This document shows positions 15,586 to 25,261 of a stretch of DNA of 64,000 bases, one piece after another. The position numbers were made by a program, and so were the translations under genes. Location of the stretch: contig JAEUSP010000052.1 of NCBI GenBank assembly GCA_016788565.1, forward strand, positions 1 to 64,000. Reading direction: 5' to 3'. The notes below the pieces were generated by a model, which saw only the letters and a program-made list of their open reading frames with translations, was not told the DNA's origin and did no database searches. The stretch's first letter is position 1; every line of letters starts with the position of its first letter. Source of the stretch: Chlorobiota bacterium. GTDB lineage: Bacteria; Bacteroidota; Ignavibacteria; OLB7.

Positions 15586-16947
15586 ATGACTACATCAATG
15601 GAACAGGGAACCATGCTGAAAGCCGCCGGCAACATTGCCCCAAACGAAGTCCACCAAACGCTTGGCCGCCACATGCTGGCCGATGGATTCCAGATGGTGC
15701 TGGACCTTGAACGCAGCCACGGATCGTACCTGTACGATGCCATCACCGGCAACCGCTTTCTTGACTTCTTCACCTTCTTTGCCAGCAACCCGCTGGGGAT
15801 GAATCACCCCAAGCTGAACACACCCGAGTTCATCACCAAAATTGGGAAAGTGGCGCTGCACAAACCAAGCTGCAGCGACCTTTATACCGTGGAAATGGCG
15901 GAGTTCGTGGAAGCATTTTTCCGCGTTGCCGTCCCCTCCCATTTCCGCTACAGTTTCTTTATTGAAGGGGGCGCGCTGGCGGTGGAGAACGCGCTGAAAG
16001 TTGCCTTCGACTGGAAAGTGCGGAAGAATTTTGCCAAAGGACACACCCAGGAAATCGGCCAGAAAGTGATCCATTTCCGCCACGCTTTCCACGGGCGGAG
16101 CGGATACACGATGACCCTGACGAACACCGATCCGACCAAAACCGATCTCTTCCCCAAATTCCAGGGTTGGCCACGGATCACCAGCCCGGGCGCGACGTTC
16201 CCGCTGGAAGGGGATAACCTTCAGCGGACGAAGCAACTGGAACAGCAAGCAATCGCCGAAATTGAGGAAGCATTCCGCCAGAACCCGGACGACATCGCCT
16301 GCATCATTCTGGAGCCAATCCAAGCCGAAGGTGGCGATAACCACTTCCGCCCAGAGTTCCTTGCCGAGCTACGCCGCCTGTGCGACCAGAACGAGGCGTT
16401 GCTGATTTTTGATGAAGTCCAAACCGGCGTTGGAATGACCGGCACAATGTGGGCACATCAAGGCTTGGGCGTTCTGCCGGACATCATCACTTTTGGGAAG
16501 AAGACGCAGGTTTGCGGAATCCTTGTTGGGCCGCGTGTGGATGAAGTCCCCGATAACGTTTTCCACAAATCCAGCCGCATCAACTCCACGTGGGGGGGGA
16601 ATCTTGTGGATATGGTCCGGTTCACGAAGGTGCTGGAGATTATCGAGGAGGAGAATTTGGTGGAGAACGCGCGCCTGGTTGGCCAGCATCTGCTTGGCCG
16701 CCTGCATCAGCTTCAGCAGGAGTTCCCGAACCTTGTCAGCAACGTGCGTGGGCGTGGGCTGATGTGTGCCGTTGATCTGCCAACCGCAGAACTGCGCAAC
16801 ACCTTCCGCGAACAATGCTACGCCAACGGGCTGATGATCCTGGGCTGCGGCGATCACTCCATCCGGTTCCGCCCCGCGCTGAACATCACCGCCGAAGTGA
16901 TTGACGAAGGGTTGGAAGTGATTCGGGGGGTGCTGGCGGGGATGTGA
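15586..16947 (+). CDS. lat: L-lysine 6-aminotransferase
   Basis: 453 residues, class III aminotransferase. It transfers the epsilon-amino group of lysine to 2-oxoglutarate, giving aminoadipate semialdehyde, which cyclises to piperideine-6-carboxylate. Signature features: SFFIEGGALAVENALK (123-138), FRHAFHGRSGYT (164-175), IFDEVQTGVGMTG (274-286) and the PLP lysine in FGKKTQVCG (K305 or K306). The whole length matches lysine-epsilon-aminotransferases rather than ornithine or GABA transaminases. No partner semialdehyde dehydrogenase is seen nearby. The start follows a GGAGAGA site. Confidence 0.9.
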   Translation: MTTSMEQGTMLKAAGNIAPNEVHQTLGRHMLADGFQMVLDLERSHGSYLYDAITGNRFLDFFTFFASNPLGMNHPKLNTPEFITKIGKVALHKPSCSDLYTVEMAEFVEAFFRVAVPSHFRYSFFIEGGALAVENALKVAFDWKVRKNFAKGHTQEIGQKVIHFRHAFHGRSGYTMTLTNTDPTKTDLFPKFQGWPRITSPGATFPLEGDNLQRTKQLEQQAIAEIEEAFRQNPDDIACIILEPIQAEGGDNHFRPEFLAELRRLCDQNEALLIFDEVQTGVGMTGTMWAHQGLGVLPDIITFGKKTQVCGILVGPRVDEVPDNVFHKSSRINSTWGGNLVDMVRFTKVLEIIEEENLVENARLVGQHLLGRLHQLQQEFPNLVSNVRGRGLMCAVDLPTAELRNTFREQCYANGLMILGCGDHSIRFRPALNITAEVIDEGLEVIRGVLAGM

Positions 16948-16978
16948 GGAAGAAGAAGATAGGAAATAGGAAATAAGA

Positions 16979-17045
16979 ATAACCGAGGACGCAGAGAGAA
17001 CGTGTGAGATACCCGCTCTTCCCTGTGTCCTCTCTGTTTTCCCCC
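16979..17045. repeat. Family D inverted repeat (GAGGACACAGAG type)
   Basis: GAGGACGCAGAGAGAA (from 16985) and CCTGTGTCCTCTCTGTTTTC (from 17021) form inverted arms. Relatives: 19860-19975, 57828-57882 and 59970-60003. Confidence 0.65.
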
Positions 17046-17139
17046 TTTTCGGTTCACCTTCTCGCATCGGTTTCCCCCTTATATTGCGCCCCTTCGTTCA
17101 CAACAGTCCATCCAAAAAACGAACTGAACTAACCGACGT

Positions 17140-19818
17140 ATGGCAACTCCACGCTCCGAGGCCCCGCGCCGTTCCGCAGCGTCTTCCAGCAAGAAACCAG
17201 CACAGCAGCAGCTTGGCCCAGGGCGGTCGCCGTTTGCTGGGTTGGACCCTCGCGCCCAGTCGCTCCTGTTTGTGGGGGCAATCCTTCTTCTGCTTGTCCT
17301 GTTTTTCAGCAAGCAGATTTTTGGCGATATGCTGTTTGGCGCAAGCGACTTTGTCTCCTGGGAGAGCTTCCACCCCTACCTTCAGGCCCAAGATGCCAAA
17401 GGTGAACCCCCACTCTGGATTCCGTACATCTTCAGCGGAATGCCGGCCTTCGCCTCCTTTTTAGTGACCGGCGACCGCTGGTGGGATTTGACGATGAAGC
17501 TGTTTTACAGCAGCGAGCATATCGTTGGCTTCATCAACTATCCCGTCACCCGCGTGGTGTTCCACTACTTCCTGTACGGGGTGGGGATGTACCTGCTGAT
17601 GCGGACAAAAAAAGCTACCCGTGGGGTTTCGCTGTTCGTCGCGCTGGCGGCAATTTTCAGCACCTGGATCATCATCTACATTATGATTGGCCACAACACC
17701 AAAATCCTGGTGCTGATGACCTTCCCCTACATCTTCCTCTGTCTGGAAAAATTGATCCAACGCTGGAGCCTGCTGTATGCTGGGTTGCTGGTTCTGGCGG
17801 TTCATATCCTGTGGGAAGCAAGCCACATGCAAACCGCATTCTACGGAGCCTGCGCCGTTGGAATCTACCTGCTTGTTGAACTGATCGGCGCGCTCCGCCA
17901 AAAAAATCAAGACGCGGCAACATCAGGAACTCCTGCAACCGTGGGGGCAGCCATTGCCACGCTGGTCCTTGCCGGCGCGTTCGCCTACGGCATGGGGCTT
18001 GACCGCAACCTGGCCGTGCAAGAATACCTCCCCTACTCAACCCGTGGCGCGGCCTCCATCACCGCCGACCCAACTCACAAGGAAGGGGCAATGGAGGTTG
18101 GACAAGGGTGGGAATACTCCACCAACTGGAGCTTCTCGCCCCAGGAAATGGTGACGTTCTTCTCCCCCAGCTACTACGGTTTCGGGAAAATGGAGCTTCC
18201 GCGTGAGGTGGTTGCCAGCTTCAACCCGCAACTGCTTCAGCAAAACGGGATTGACCCGGAAGGGCACATGGCCACTTACTGGGGCCAGATGAGTTTCACC
18301 GATGCGGCCCACTACATGGGCGCGGTGGTGCTGGCGTTGGGATTGTGGGGATTCTGGATTAACCGCCGCAACCGCTTTGCACAAGCCTTGCTGGCAATCG
18401 GCCTGTTCGGGCTTGTCCTCTCCTTCGGGCGGAATTTTGACCTTCTCTACAAACTCTTCTACGACCTTGTTCCTGGCTTCAACAAGTTCCGCGCACCAAG
18501 CCAATCGCTGGTGCTGTTGGAGTTCGTGTTCCCGATTCTTGCCGGCTTGGGATTGAAGGAACTGATTGCCCGCCGCGAAGCTGGCGACACCACCGTCGTG
18601 AAAGGGATGATCGGCTGGATGGCCGGGTTTGGCGGGTTCACCCTTCTGCTTCTGCTGATCCTTTCTTCCGGAAGCAGCTACAACGAAACGGTCTCGCAAT
18701 CGGGGAAACTTCTTTCGGCAAGCGCGGAAGCCGCAAGCTACATGCACGGACGCGCCATGACCGACTTATTCCTGACGTTGCTGTTTGGTGTGGGGGGACT
18801 GGGACTTGCCTACTTCTACGCAAAAGGGCGCATCAGCAGTGTGGTGATGGTGGGCGCGTTGATTGCCCTTTCCACGGCAGACCTGTGGCGCATCGCCTTC
18901 ATCCCGATGGAGGGAACGCCAGCCAAAGAAGTGATGGCCCAGTTTGAACCCACCGACGTTGATCAGTTCTTGGCAAAGGACACCACGAAGTACCGCATCC
19001 TGAACCTTGCCACACAACCGAACTTCCCCGCACGGCATTTCCAGGAGCATATTCTGGGATACTCATCGGCAAAAATGCGGAGCTACCAGAACCTGTTGGA
19101 TATTGCCGGCAACGGTGACATCCCAACCTCACCGCTGGCGTGGGACTTGCTGAACACCAAATATCTGGTGATGCCGAACGAGCAGGCAAAATCGGCCCAG
19201 GGGATGACCCCGGTGTTCCAATCGCCACGCGGATTGACGGTGATGCAGAACACCAACGCCATGCCACGCGCATGGTTCGTGAACCGGGTTGAGGTTGCCA
19301 ACGAGAAAGCCATTCTGGAAATGATAAAATCGAACGGATTCGACCCCCGCGACGTTGCCTACCTTGTTGCCCCGCTGAAAGTGCAAATAGACCCAGTTGG
19401 ATTCTCGGCCGGGATGCAGGATAAAATGAAATTGGACTCCGCCGGAAACCTTGTGCCGGACACCACCGGAAGCACCGCGATCAGCGCGCCAAAAGGGAGC
19501 GTGGCAATCACGAAATACGAGCCGCACCACATTGCAATGGAGGTGGAGGCAACCGGGAACAACTTCCTGGTGATCAGCGAAATCCACTACCCGCCAGGGT
19601 GGCGCGCAACCATTGACGGCAAGGAAGCAGAGATTATCCAAACGAACTACCTGCTGCGCGGGCTGGTGGTTCCGGCGGGGAAGCACAAGATTGAGATGAA
19701 CTACGTCAGCGGCGGATTCGACACCGGAAAGTACGCCTCGCTTGGGCTGAACGTGGTGATGTTCGGAATGATTATCGCAGGGGCATTGATGGGGCGGAAG
19801 AAGGAAGAGGTAGTGTAA
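17140..19818 (+). CDS. YfhO-like integral membrane protein (GT-C-type)
   Basis: 892 residues. A basic Ser/Pro-rich N-terminus is followed by about a dozen membrane helices and a soluble C-terminal domain (about 620-850) before a final helix (VVMFGMIIAGALMG). The first loop has FVSWESFHPYLQAQ and IPYIFSGMPAF, typical of YfhO-family proteins with a GT-C glycosyltransferase fold, which are thought to move sugars from lipid carriers onto cell-surface polymers. The C-terminal part has the family pattern SEIHYPPGWRATIDGKEAEI and LLRGLVVPAGKHKIEM. A TATATTG box at 17080-17086 may be its promoter. Substrate unknown. Confidence 0.82.
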   Translation: MATPRSEAPRRSAASSSKKPAQQQLGPGRSPFAGLDPRAQSLLFVGAILLLLVLFFSKQIFGDMLFGASDFVSWESFHPYLQAQDAKGEPPLWIPYIFSGMPAFASFLVTGDRWWDLTMKLFYSSEHIVGFINYPVTRVVFHYFLYGVGMYLLMRTKKATRGVSLFVALAAIFSTWIIIYIMIGHNTKILVLMTFPYIFLCLEKLIQRWSLLYAGLLVLAVHILWEASHMQTAFYGACAVGIYLLVELIGALRQKNQDAATSGTPATVGAAIATLVLAGAFAYGMGLDRNLAVQEYLPYSTRGAASITADPTHKEGAMEVGQGWEYSTNWSFSPQEMVTFFSPSYYGFGKMELPREVVASFNPQLLQQNGIDPEGHMATYWGQMSFTDAAHYMGAVVLALGLWGFWINRRNRFAQALLAIGLFGLVLSFGRNFDLLYKLFYDLVPGFNKFRAPSQSLVLLEFVFPILAGLGLKELIARREAGDTTVVKGMIGWMAGFGGFTLLLLLILSSGSSYNETVSQSGKLLSASAEAASYMHGRAMTDLFLTLLFGVGGLGLAYFYAKGRISSVVMVGALIALSTADLWRIAFIPMEGTPAKEVMAQFEPTDVDQFLAKDTTKYRILNLATQPNFPARHFQEHILGYSSAKMRSYQNLLDIAGNGDIPTSPLAWDLLNTKYLVMPNEQAKSAQGMTPVFQSPRGLTVMQNTNAMPRAWFVNRVEVANEKAILEMIKSNGFDPRDVAYLVAPLKVQIDPVGFSAGMQDKMKLDSAGNLVPDTTGSTAISAPKGSVAITKYEPHHIAMEVEATGNNFLVISEIHYPPGWRATIDGKEAEIIQTNYLLRGLVVPAGKHKIEMNYVSGGFDTGKYASLGLNVVMFGMIIAGALMGRKKEEVV

Positions 19819-20121
19819 AAAAAATAGGCTCAACGAACGTTAGCCCCAAGCAACCCTCTCTTTCTTTCCTCTGTGCTCTCTGTGTCTCTGTGGTTCTTTC
19901 CCTTCTTCGCCACTGAAGAAAAAAAAAACACAGAGGCACAGAGGACACAGAGAGAGAAAAAAAGAGAGAGGAGACACCTCAACAACAAACAGCAAACCGG
20001 ACCGAAGCGGCTGGCATCGCAGCAAGTTTCTTGCAGCCGCCAGCCGCTTCTTGATTTTTTTCTACTTCGGCGAAGCTCAGCATGAGCGGAGGGCCAGGTT
20101 CGGTGGCCAACACTCTTGATC
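19819..20121. repeat. Convergent gap with long family D inverted repeat and family B fragment
   Basis: No gene seen. CTCTGTGCTCTCTGTGTCTC at about 19870 and its near reverse complement at about 19930-19970 form a long imperfect hairpin with a poly-A centre (19919-19929); it may end transcription in both directions. A partial family B copy follows at 20068-20105. Confidence 0.7.
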
Positions 20122-21840
20122 CTACTTCCTACTTCCTATTTCCCCCCGCCACAGCTCGAACGCCAGCCACCAATCTACCTCCCCCTCTGCCGACGGGTCG
20201 CCCGAACTCCATCGCCGAATTGCGTTGCCGATTGCGGCGTGGTCGTAGTGAGGGTAGGTGCGGACCTGCTGCGATTCCCACCGGTCCAAAATGAACGGGC
20301 GCATGGCCGCAAGAAAATCTCGGCGCAGCGTGTGTGGCGGTTCGGGACGGATCAGCTTTTTTGCACGAACCCACAGGTGCGCCCCAATCGTCCCCAACGG
20401 GTACGGGTAGGTTGTCACCCCTTTCACCAGCGGGAACCGCTCCAGCGAGGGGGCGGCGTGATGCAGCATCTGGCGGTACAGCCGCGCATTCCGGCGCAAC
20501 GGCTCGGGGGTGGCAAACACCGCATCCAGAAAATCGGGCTGGGCAAAGGGCATGAAGTTCACCGCAAGCGAATCCACCCGCGATTGCTCAATGCCGCCAA
20601 CGTTCGGGAACCGCGCCTGCACAATCCACAAATCCAGCAAGTTCCCAACCCCAAATTCTTTCACCCCCGGCGCGGCTTCCCACAGCGAACGCAACTGCTC
20701 TTTCACCCCCCGCATCATCACTTCGGTTGTTTCCTGGTTGAAGAGTTTTGCGCGATGCAGCCGCACAAACGGGAGCAGGGCATCGGGGTCGCCGGTGGCA
20801 AGCGCGTCGGTTCCCCCTTTCAGAAATCTTCCAAAAAATTGCCGCCGCCCAATCTCGCCGTAGCCCCCATCCACCAGCACCCAACGCTCCGCCGGAAGCT
20901 GCGGATAGTACCGAAGCCGCGACCACGTGGAGAGCGGCTCCACCACCATCGTCTGCCCGGCGTACTCCATCAGCGACGGGAGCGCGTGGGCGGGGTCATC
21001 GGGGGGAAGATCGAAATGGTGGCAGGCGATGCCGTGGGCCGCCGCAAGCTGCTTGGCAAGGGCAACATCCGGCTCGGTCGGCTGGCCAAACGTGTAGGTG
21101 GTGAAGGGTCCCTTCCGCTGCAACAACAACGCCAGCAGCAACCGCGAATCGAACCCGCCAGAAAGCCCCAGCGCAAGCTGGCGGCCATCGGGAATGTGCG
21201 GCTGCAGAAACCGCCCCAGCGCGTTTTCAACAGAGCTTGCTGGCTCCGTTTTTGGCAGATAGAGTTGCTCGGTCAGTCGCAACTTCCCTTCGCGGAAAAT
21301 CCCCCTTCCCCCCTGCCCCAGCCGTTCAACGCCCTCCACCAAGCTGCCGCAACGCCACTGGTTGAACGTCAGGAAATGCGGGCCGAAATTGTGGAAATTA
21401 ATCTGGGACAAACCGGCAACGCGGCAAAGGTAATCGAGCCGTGTGGAGAAGATGAGAGCATTGTTGTGGTGCGAAAAATAGAGTGAGCGAAGCCCAAGCT
21501 GGTCGTTGGCCGCAACTAATTCGTGGGCGTTCCACCGGAGGGTGAGGTAGTGGCCGTTCAGTTCGTGAAGCGGTGGTTCGGGTTGGCTCATCAGCCGGTG
21601 CCAATCTTGGGATTGCAGGATTCGGCAGCCGTTGTTTTCGCTGGCAATTCCCAACCCGCAAACAATCCAGCCGGAATGTTCCTGCGAGTGAGAGTGGCAA
21701 GTGAGTTCCGTTCCGCCGCCAACGGCCAGCATAGTTTCCTGGCTGATAGCGAACGATGCAACGCCGCCAGCAACAGCCTGGATTCGCTGCCGAACAACCC
21801 CGGTATCCCCCGTTGAAAAACAACCAAGTAGCCAGCCCAT
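20122..21840 (-). CDS. Asparagine synthetase-like protein without an N-terminal Cys nucleophile
   Basis: 572 residues. The N-terminal 190 residues resemble a glutaminase-like Ntn domain (NGHYLTLRWN, LGLRSLYFSHHNNALIFSTRL) but begin MGWLLG, with no Cys2, so glutamine use is unlikely. Residues about 240-400 form the ATP pyrophosphatase domain with the loop LGLSGGFDSRLLLAL (PP-loop). The rest is helical with many aromatic residues. Proteins like this are found with polysaccharide and antibiotic-like pathways as amide-forming enzymes. It is followed 21 bases earlier in the genome, and on the same strand, by an esterase gene upstream. The true substrate is unknown. Confidence 0.78.
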   Translation of the reverse strand: MGWLLGCFSTGDTGVVRQRIQAVAGGVASFAISQETMLAVGGGTELTCHSHSQEHSGWIVCGLGIASENNGCRILQSQDWHRLMSQPEPPLHELNGHYLTLRWNAHELVAANDQLGLRSLYFSHHNNALIFSTRLDYLCRVAGLSQINFHNFGPHFLTFNQWRCGSLVEGVERLGQGGRGIFREGKLRLTEQLYLPKTEPASSVENALGRFLQPHIPDGRQLALGLSGGFDSRLLLALLLQRKGPFTTYTFGQPTEPDVALAKQLAAAHGIACHHFDLPPDDPAHALPSLMEYAGQTMVVEPLSTWSRLRYYPQLPAERWVLVDGGYGEIGRRQFFGRFLKGGTDALATGDPDALLPFVRLHRAKLFNQETTEVMMRGVKEQLRSLWEAAPGVKEFGVGNLLDLWIVQARFPNVGGIEQSRVDSLAVNFMPFAQPDFLDAVFATPEPLRRNARLYRQMLHHAAPSLERFPLVKGVTTYPYPLGTIGAHLWVRAKKLIRPEPPHTLRRDFLAAMRPFILDRWESQQVRTYPHYDHAAIGNAIRRWSSGDPSAEGEVDWWLAFELWRGEIGSRK

Positions 21841-21861
21841 GGATCGTGATGATTTGGTGAT

Positions 21862-22671
21862 TTACCCCGCGCCCCAATGCCTCACAAACTGCGCAATCGC
21901 CTCCACCGTTGTGTCGCCGGTGGGGCCAAAACGGCGGACGATGGAGAAGTGGTCGCGGCCGCGAATACTGACGAACCGGGCTTCGTTTCCGGCTTCGCGC
22001 AGGGCGTTGGCAAACTGCTTGCCGCCGTCGCGCATCCGCTCCGGGTCTTGCTCGGCAACCATCACCAAAAACGGTGGATGGAACTGGCTGATATGATGCA
22101 CCGGCGAGGCTTCGTGCAACTCCTGGGCCGCTCCGCCAAACGCTTCGTGAATCAACTCCAAGCTGGTGAATCCGGGGCTTTCGGCGTGGGTGTTTAGGTT
22201 GTACACGCCACTGATGGCAACCACCCCGCGAACCGCTTCGGCAGGGAACTGATTGCGGGTTTGCAGATCGCTGTTCAAGGCAACAAACGCCGCAAGATGC
22301 GCCCCGGCGGAGTGCCCCATCAGGAAGAGTGAGTTGGGGTTTCCGCCAAACTGCGAAATGTGTTGATGAACCCACCGCACCGCTTGGGCGCAGTCATCGG
22401 CATGGGCCGGGTGCTGCACCGCCGGGGTCAGCCGGTAGTTGACCGTTGCGGCAACGATTCCCCGCACGGCAAAGGCGCGGCCAAGATGCTCGAACAACCG
22501 CTTGTCGCCGCTGCGCCAGCCGCCGCCGTAGAAGTAGATCACCACCGGAAGATTTTCAGCATTGGGCGGAGCGTACAGATCAAGGCGGTGGCGCGGCTCG
22601 GCGGAATCGGCCAGATATGGAATATCCCGCTGGATGCGGACATCGGCGTTGAAGAGTTCGGTGAAGGTCAT
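21862..22671 (-). CDS. Alpha/beta hydrolase, HSL/esterase-like
   Basis: 269 residues. The oxyanion motif reads YFYGGGWRSGD (near HGGG), the nucleophile serine is in LMGHSAGAHLA, the acid is in VMVAEQDPERM, and the histidine is in RGRDHFSIV. This is the hormone-sensitive-lipase or BD-FAE-like esterase group acting on small acyl esters. ATG 22671 starts the family-like MTFTELFNADV; an in-frame TTG upstream would add eight residues. The gene lies 21 bases upstream of the asparagine-synthetase-like gene on the same strand, so the two are probably cotranscribed. Confidence 0.82.
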   Translation of the reverse strand: MTFTELFNADVRIQRDIPYLADSAEPRHRLDLYAPPNAENLPVVIYFYGGGWRSGDKRLFEHLGRAFAVRGIVAATVNYRLTPAVQHPAHADDCAQAVRWVHQHISQFGGNPNSLFLMGHSAGAHLAAFVALNSDLQTRNQFPAEAVRGVVAISGVYNLNTHAESPGFTSLELIHEAFGGAAQELHEASPVHHISQFHPPFLVMVAEQDPERMRDGGKQFANALREAGNEARFVSIRGRDHFSIVRRFGPTGDTTVEAIAQFVRHWGAG

Positions 22672-23106
22672 GGCTGGTCCAGAGTGAGTGTGCAAAGTAT
22701 GATAGAGTTACCGAACATCGCCCCCGCCCATGCCGAGCCAGAGCGAAGAGTGAAGAGTGAAATGGGAAGAGTGAAATGAAGACAAAGCCAGCAACTCACC
22801 AATGACCACACCGCGAATCCAGCCCTCCGCTCATGCTGAGCCCCGTCGAAGTATGAGCGGAGCCACCGAGCTCAGCCCGCCGCTGCCTGCCCTCACCCCC
22901 CGCCCTCTCCCAAGTAGGTGAAGCTACTGCTTGCCTCACATTCGGCAGGTGGGAGAGGGAGCCAAAGCCGAGATGGAACCGAAGAGTGAAATGTGAGGTG
23001 GCACAGAATCTCCGCGCTGAAGCACGGAGCAATTTCAAAGAAAAGCCACCACTGACCACTGACCACTGACCACTGACCACCCCGCCCTCCGCTCATGCTC
23101 AGCCGG
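22672..23106. repeat. Repeat-rich gap between hydrolase and BaiN genes
   Basis: No gene seen. It has GAAGAGTGAA tandem units (22741-22777), an inverted family B copy (22824-22868), a CCCACCTGCCGAATGTGAGG-like stretch, a GACCACTGACCACT tandem array (23048-23078) and a family B fragment at 23088-23103. Confidence 0.65.
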
Positions 23107-24396
23107 TCATTCTTCTTTTTCTGGATTTGTGGCCGCCGCTTGCCCGGCGGCCCAGCCGGTGGAAAATGCGGCTTGCAGGTTGTAGCCGCCAACGCGCCCG
23201 GCAACGTCCAACGCCTCGCCGGCGAAGTACAAATTTCGCACCGATTGGGACCTCATGGTGGTTGGCCCCACCCCCCGCAGGGCAATCCCACCAGCGGTGA
23301 CTTCGCCCCGGTCAATCGGCACTTCCCCCACCGTTCCAACGCGCCATTGCTTCAGCGTGGCAATCAATTTTTCCCGCTCCTGGCGCCGCACCGCTCCAAG
23401 TTTTCTTCCCGACTCAATCCCCGCTTGCTCCATCACACTTTCCACAACTGCCTGCGGCACAAACCCGGCAACCAACGTTTGAATTTCGCTGGTGGGGGAT
23501 GCTTGCAGCCGATCCAGAAAAGTATCCAGAAGGTCCTGGTGGGTTTGCTCCGGGGCAACGTCGGCAATCAGGGTTGGGGTGGCTCCGGCTTCCTGGGCCA
23601 GGGCAACTGCACGGCTGATTTCCAACACCGCAGGGCCGCTTGCGCCGCGGTGCGTCAGCAGAAGGTCATCGCGCCAGGTTTGGTTGAAATGCTTTGCGTT
23701 CGGGATGCCCAGCGATTGCAGCGTTGGAGTAAACGTCAGCCGAACATCGCGCAGTGCAACCCCTTGCCAATGGGCCGGCGGCGGCGGGGAAAAGTAGATG
23801 GGGGCCAACGCAGGGCGCAGCGGAACCACCGGGATCCCCAGAGCTTCCCCCCAGCTGATTCCATCACCAGTAGTCCCAACTTTGCGGTAGCTGATTCCTC
23901 CGGTGGCAACAATCACCGCATCGAACGGCATGGCCTTGCCAGCAAGCTGAACCCCAACGGCAACTCCATCTTCAACAAGCACCGATTGGACGTGGGCGTT
24001 GGTGCGTACCTCAACATCGGCACGCCGAAGCATCCGCTCGAACGCGCTTAAAACATCATCGGCACTGCCACTAACGGGGAAGACGCGGCCGTTTGGTCGG
24101 GTGAAGGTTTCCACCCCTTCGGCATGGAGCATTGCAAGAAGTGAGTCGGCGGTGAGGGTGTGGAATGCGTAGCGGAGAAATCGTGCTTCGGGGGGGATGA
24201 AGCCTTGCTCCATTGGGCGGGGCAAGGCGTTGTGGGTGATGTTGCACTTGCCGCCGCCGGAGATCAGAATTTTGATGCCGAGGCGTTTATTCCGCTCGAA
24301 CAGGGTTGCGTGTTGGCCAGCCGCCCGCACCGCCAACGCCGCAAGCATCCCCGCCGCGCCGCCGCCAACAACGGCAATTCGTCTAAACGTCGTCAT
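23107..24396 (-). CDS. BaiN/HI0933-type FAD-dependent oxidoreductase
   Basis: 429 residues. The FAD Rossmann motif is VVGGGAAGMLAALAVR (9-24), followed by the family signature GIKILISGGGKCNITH and near the end YFAGEALDVAGRVGGYNLQAAF. The middle contains VIVATGGISYRKVGTTGDG. Members include the bile-acid-related BaiN and YhiN; the biological substrate of most is unknown. ATG 24396 is chosen because MTTFRRIAVVGGGAAG is the conserved beginning; earlier in-frame starts would lie far inside the upstream gene. Its first 14 bases overlap the end of the pseudouridine synthase gene, suggesting translational coupling. Confidence 0.88.
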   Translation of the reverse strand: MTTFRRIAVVGGGAAGMLAALAVRAAGQHATLFERNKRLGIKILISGGGKCNITHNALPRPMEQGFIPPEARFLRYAFHTLTADSLLAMLHAEGVETFTRPNGRVFPVSGSADDVLSAFERMLRRADVEVRTNAHVQSVLVEDGVAVGVQLAGKAMPFDAVIVATGGISYRKVGTTGDGISWGEALGIPVVPLRPALAPIYFSPPPPAHWQGVALRDVRLTFTPTLQSLGIPNAKHFNQTWRDDLLLTHRGASGPAVLEISRAVALAQEAGATPTLIADVAPEQTHQDLLDTFLDRLQASPTSEIQTLVAGFVPQAVVESVMEQAGIESGRKLGAVRRQEREKLIATLKQWRVGTVGEVPIDRGEVTAGGIALRGVGPTTMRSQSVRNLYFAGEALDVAGRVGGYNLQAAFSTGWAAGQAAATNPEKEE

Positions 24397-25261
24397 GCAG
24401 CTTAACCAATCGGCGAAGTGCGGAAATTTCGCGGCGGTCCAGGGGCCGCCACTCGCCACGGGCAAGCCCACGGACGGTAAGCCCGGCATACTGCGAGCGG
24501 TGAAGCCGCACCACCGTGTAGCCAAATTCTTCGAACAACCGCCGCACTTCGCGGTTCTTCCCTTCGCGCAGTTGGATGCTGAGAACGCGGGCATCGCGCT
24601 CCTCCACAAACAGTTCGCAGGGTTGGGTTTCCTCACCATTTTCAAACGTCACACCGGCGGCAATTTTTCGGGCGTGGCGGTTTTCCAGCGGCTTATCAAG
24701 CTCAACATCGTACAGGCGTTCAACGCCGTAGCGTGGGTGCATCAGGCGGTGGGAAAGGTCGCCATCGTTGGTCAGCAGCAGCACGCCGGTGGTGTTGCGG
24801 TCCAGGCGGCCAACGGGGTAGATGCGGTCGTGGTACTCCACAAGGTCCAGCACGGTCCGGCGGCCGCGCTCGTCGCTGGTGGTGGTGATGGTGTCCTTCG
24901 GTTTGTTCAGCAAAATGTACGAGTGACGCGGTGGGTCGCTGATCTGCTTGTTGTCAATCGCCACTTTATCGTTCCCCTGCACACGGGTCCCCAGCTCCGT
25001 CACCACTTTGCCGTTAATCTTCACCCGCCCCTCGCGGATGATTTCATCGGCCGCCCTGCGCGAGGCCACGCCGGAATCGGCAATCACCTTATTCAGCCGA
25101 ACCCCTTCCGACGTTGAAGCAGCTTTTGATCCGGCTTTTGAAGTTTTTGGAGCAGGCTTCGGCCCAGCTTTTGGAGCAGGCTTCGGCCCAGCTTTTGGAG
25201 TAACCTTCGGCCCAGCTTTTGGAGCAGAATCGTGCTTGGTTGTTGTGCGTTTGTTCATCAT
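24383..25261 (-). CDS. RsuA/RluB-family pseudouridine synthase
   Basis: 292 residues. After a Lys/Pro/Ala-rich tail (about 1-50, KAGPKPAP repeats) comes an S4 RNA-binding domain (VRLNKVIADSGVASRRAADEII), then the catalytic domain with ILLNKPKD and the catalytic aspartate in VGRLDRNTTG, and the late motif LREGKNREVRRLFE. Enzymes of this type isomerise uridine in 23S or 16S rRNA; RluB is the best guess. The promoter box TATCTTTG (25273-25266) stands 4 bases before the ATG, as in lysA, so a leaderless mRNA is likely. It overlaps the following BaiN gene by 14 bases. Confidence 0.88.
   Translation of the reverse strand: MMNKRTTTKHDSAPKAGPKVTPKAGPKPAPKAGPKPAPKTSKAGSKAASTSEGVRLNKVIADSGVASRRAADEIIREGRVKINGKVVTELGTRVQGNDKVAIDNKQISDPPRHSYILLNKPKDTITTTSDERGRRTVLDLVEYHDRIYPVGRLDRNTTGVLLLTNDGDLSHRLMHPRYGVERLYDVELDKPLENRHARKIAAGVTFENGEETQPCELFVEERDARVLSIQLREGKNREVRRLFEEFGYTVVRLHRSQYAGLTVRGLARGEWRPLDRREISALRRLVKLHDDV
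25120..25240 (-). repeat. 24-bp coding tandem repeat in the pseudouridine synthase N-terminus
   Basis: Units of GCTTTTGGAGCAGGCTTCGG (plus strand, about 25155-25202) repeat with neighbours in degenerate form and code the KAGPKPAP tail. They are in frame. Confidence 0.75.
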
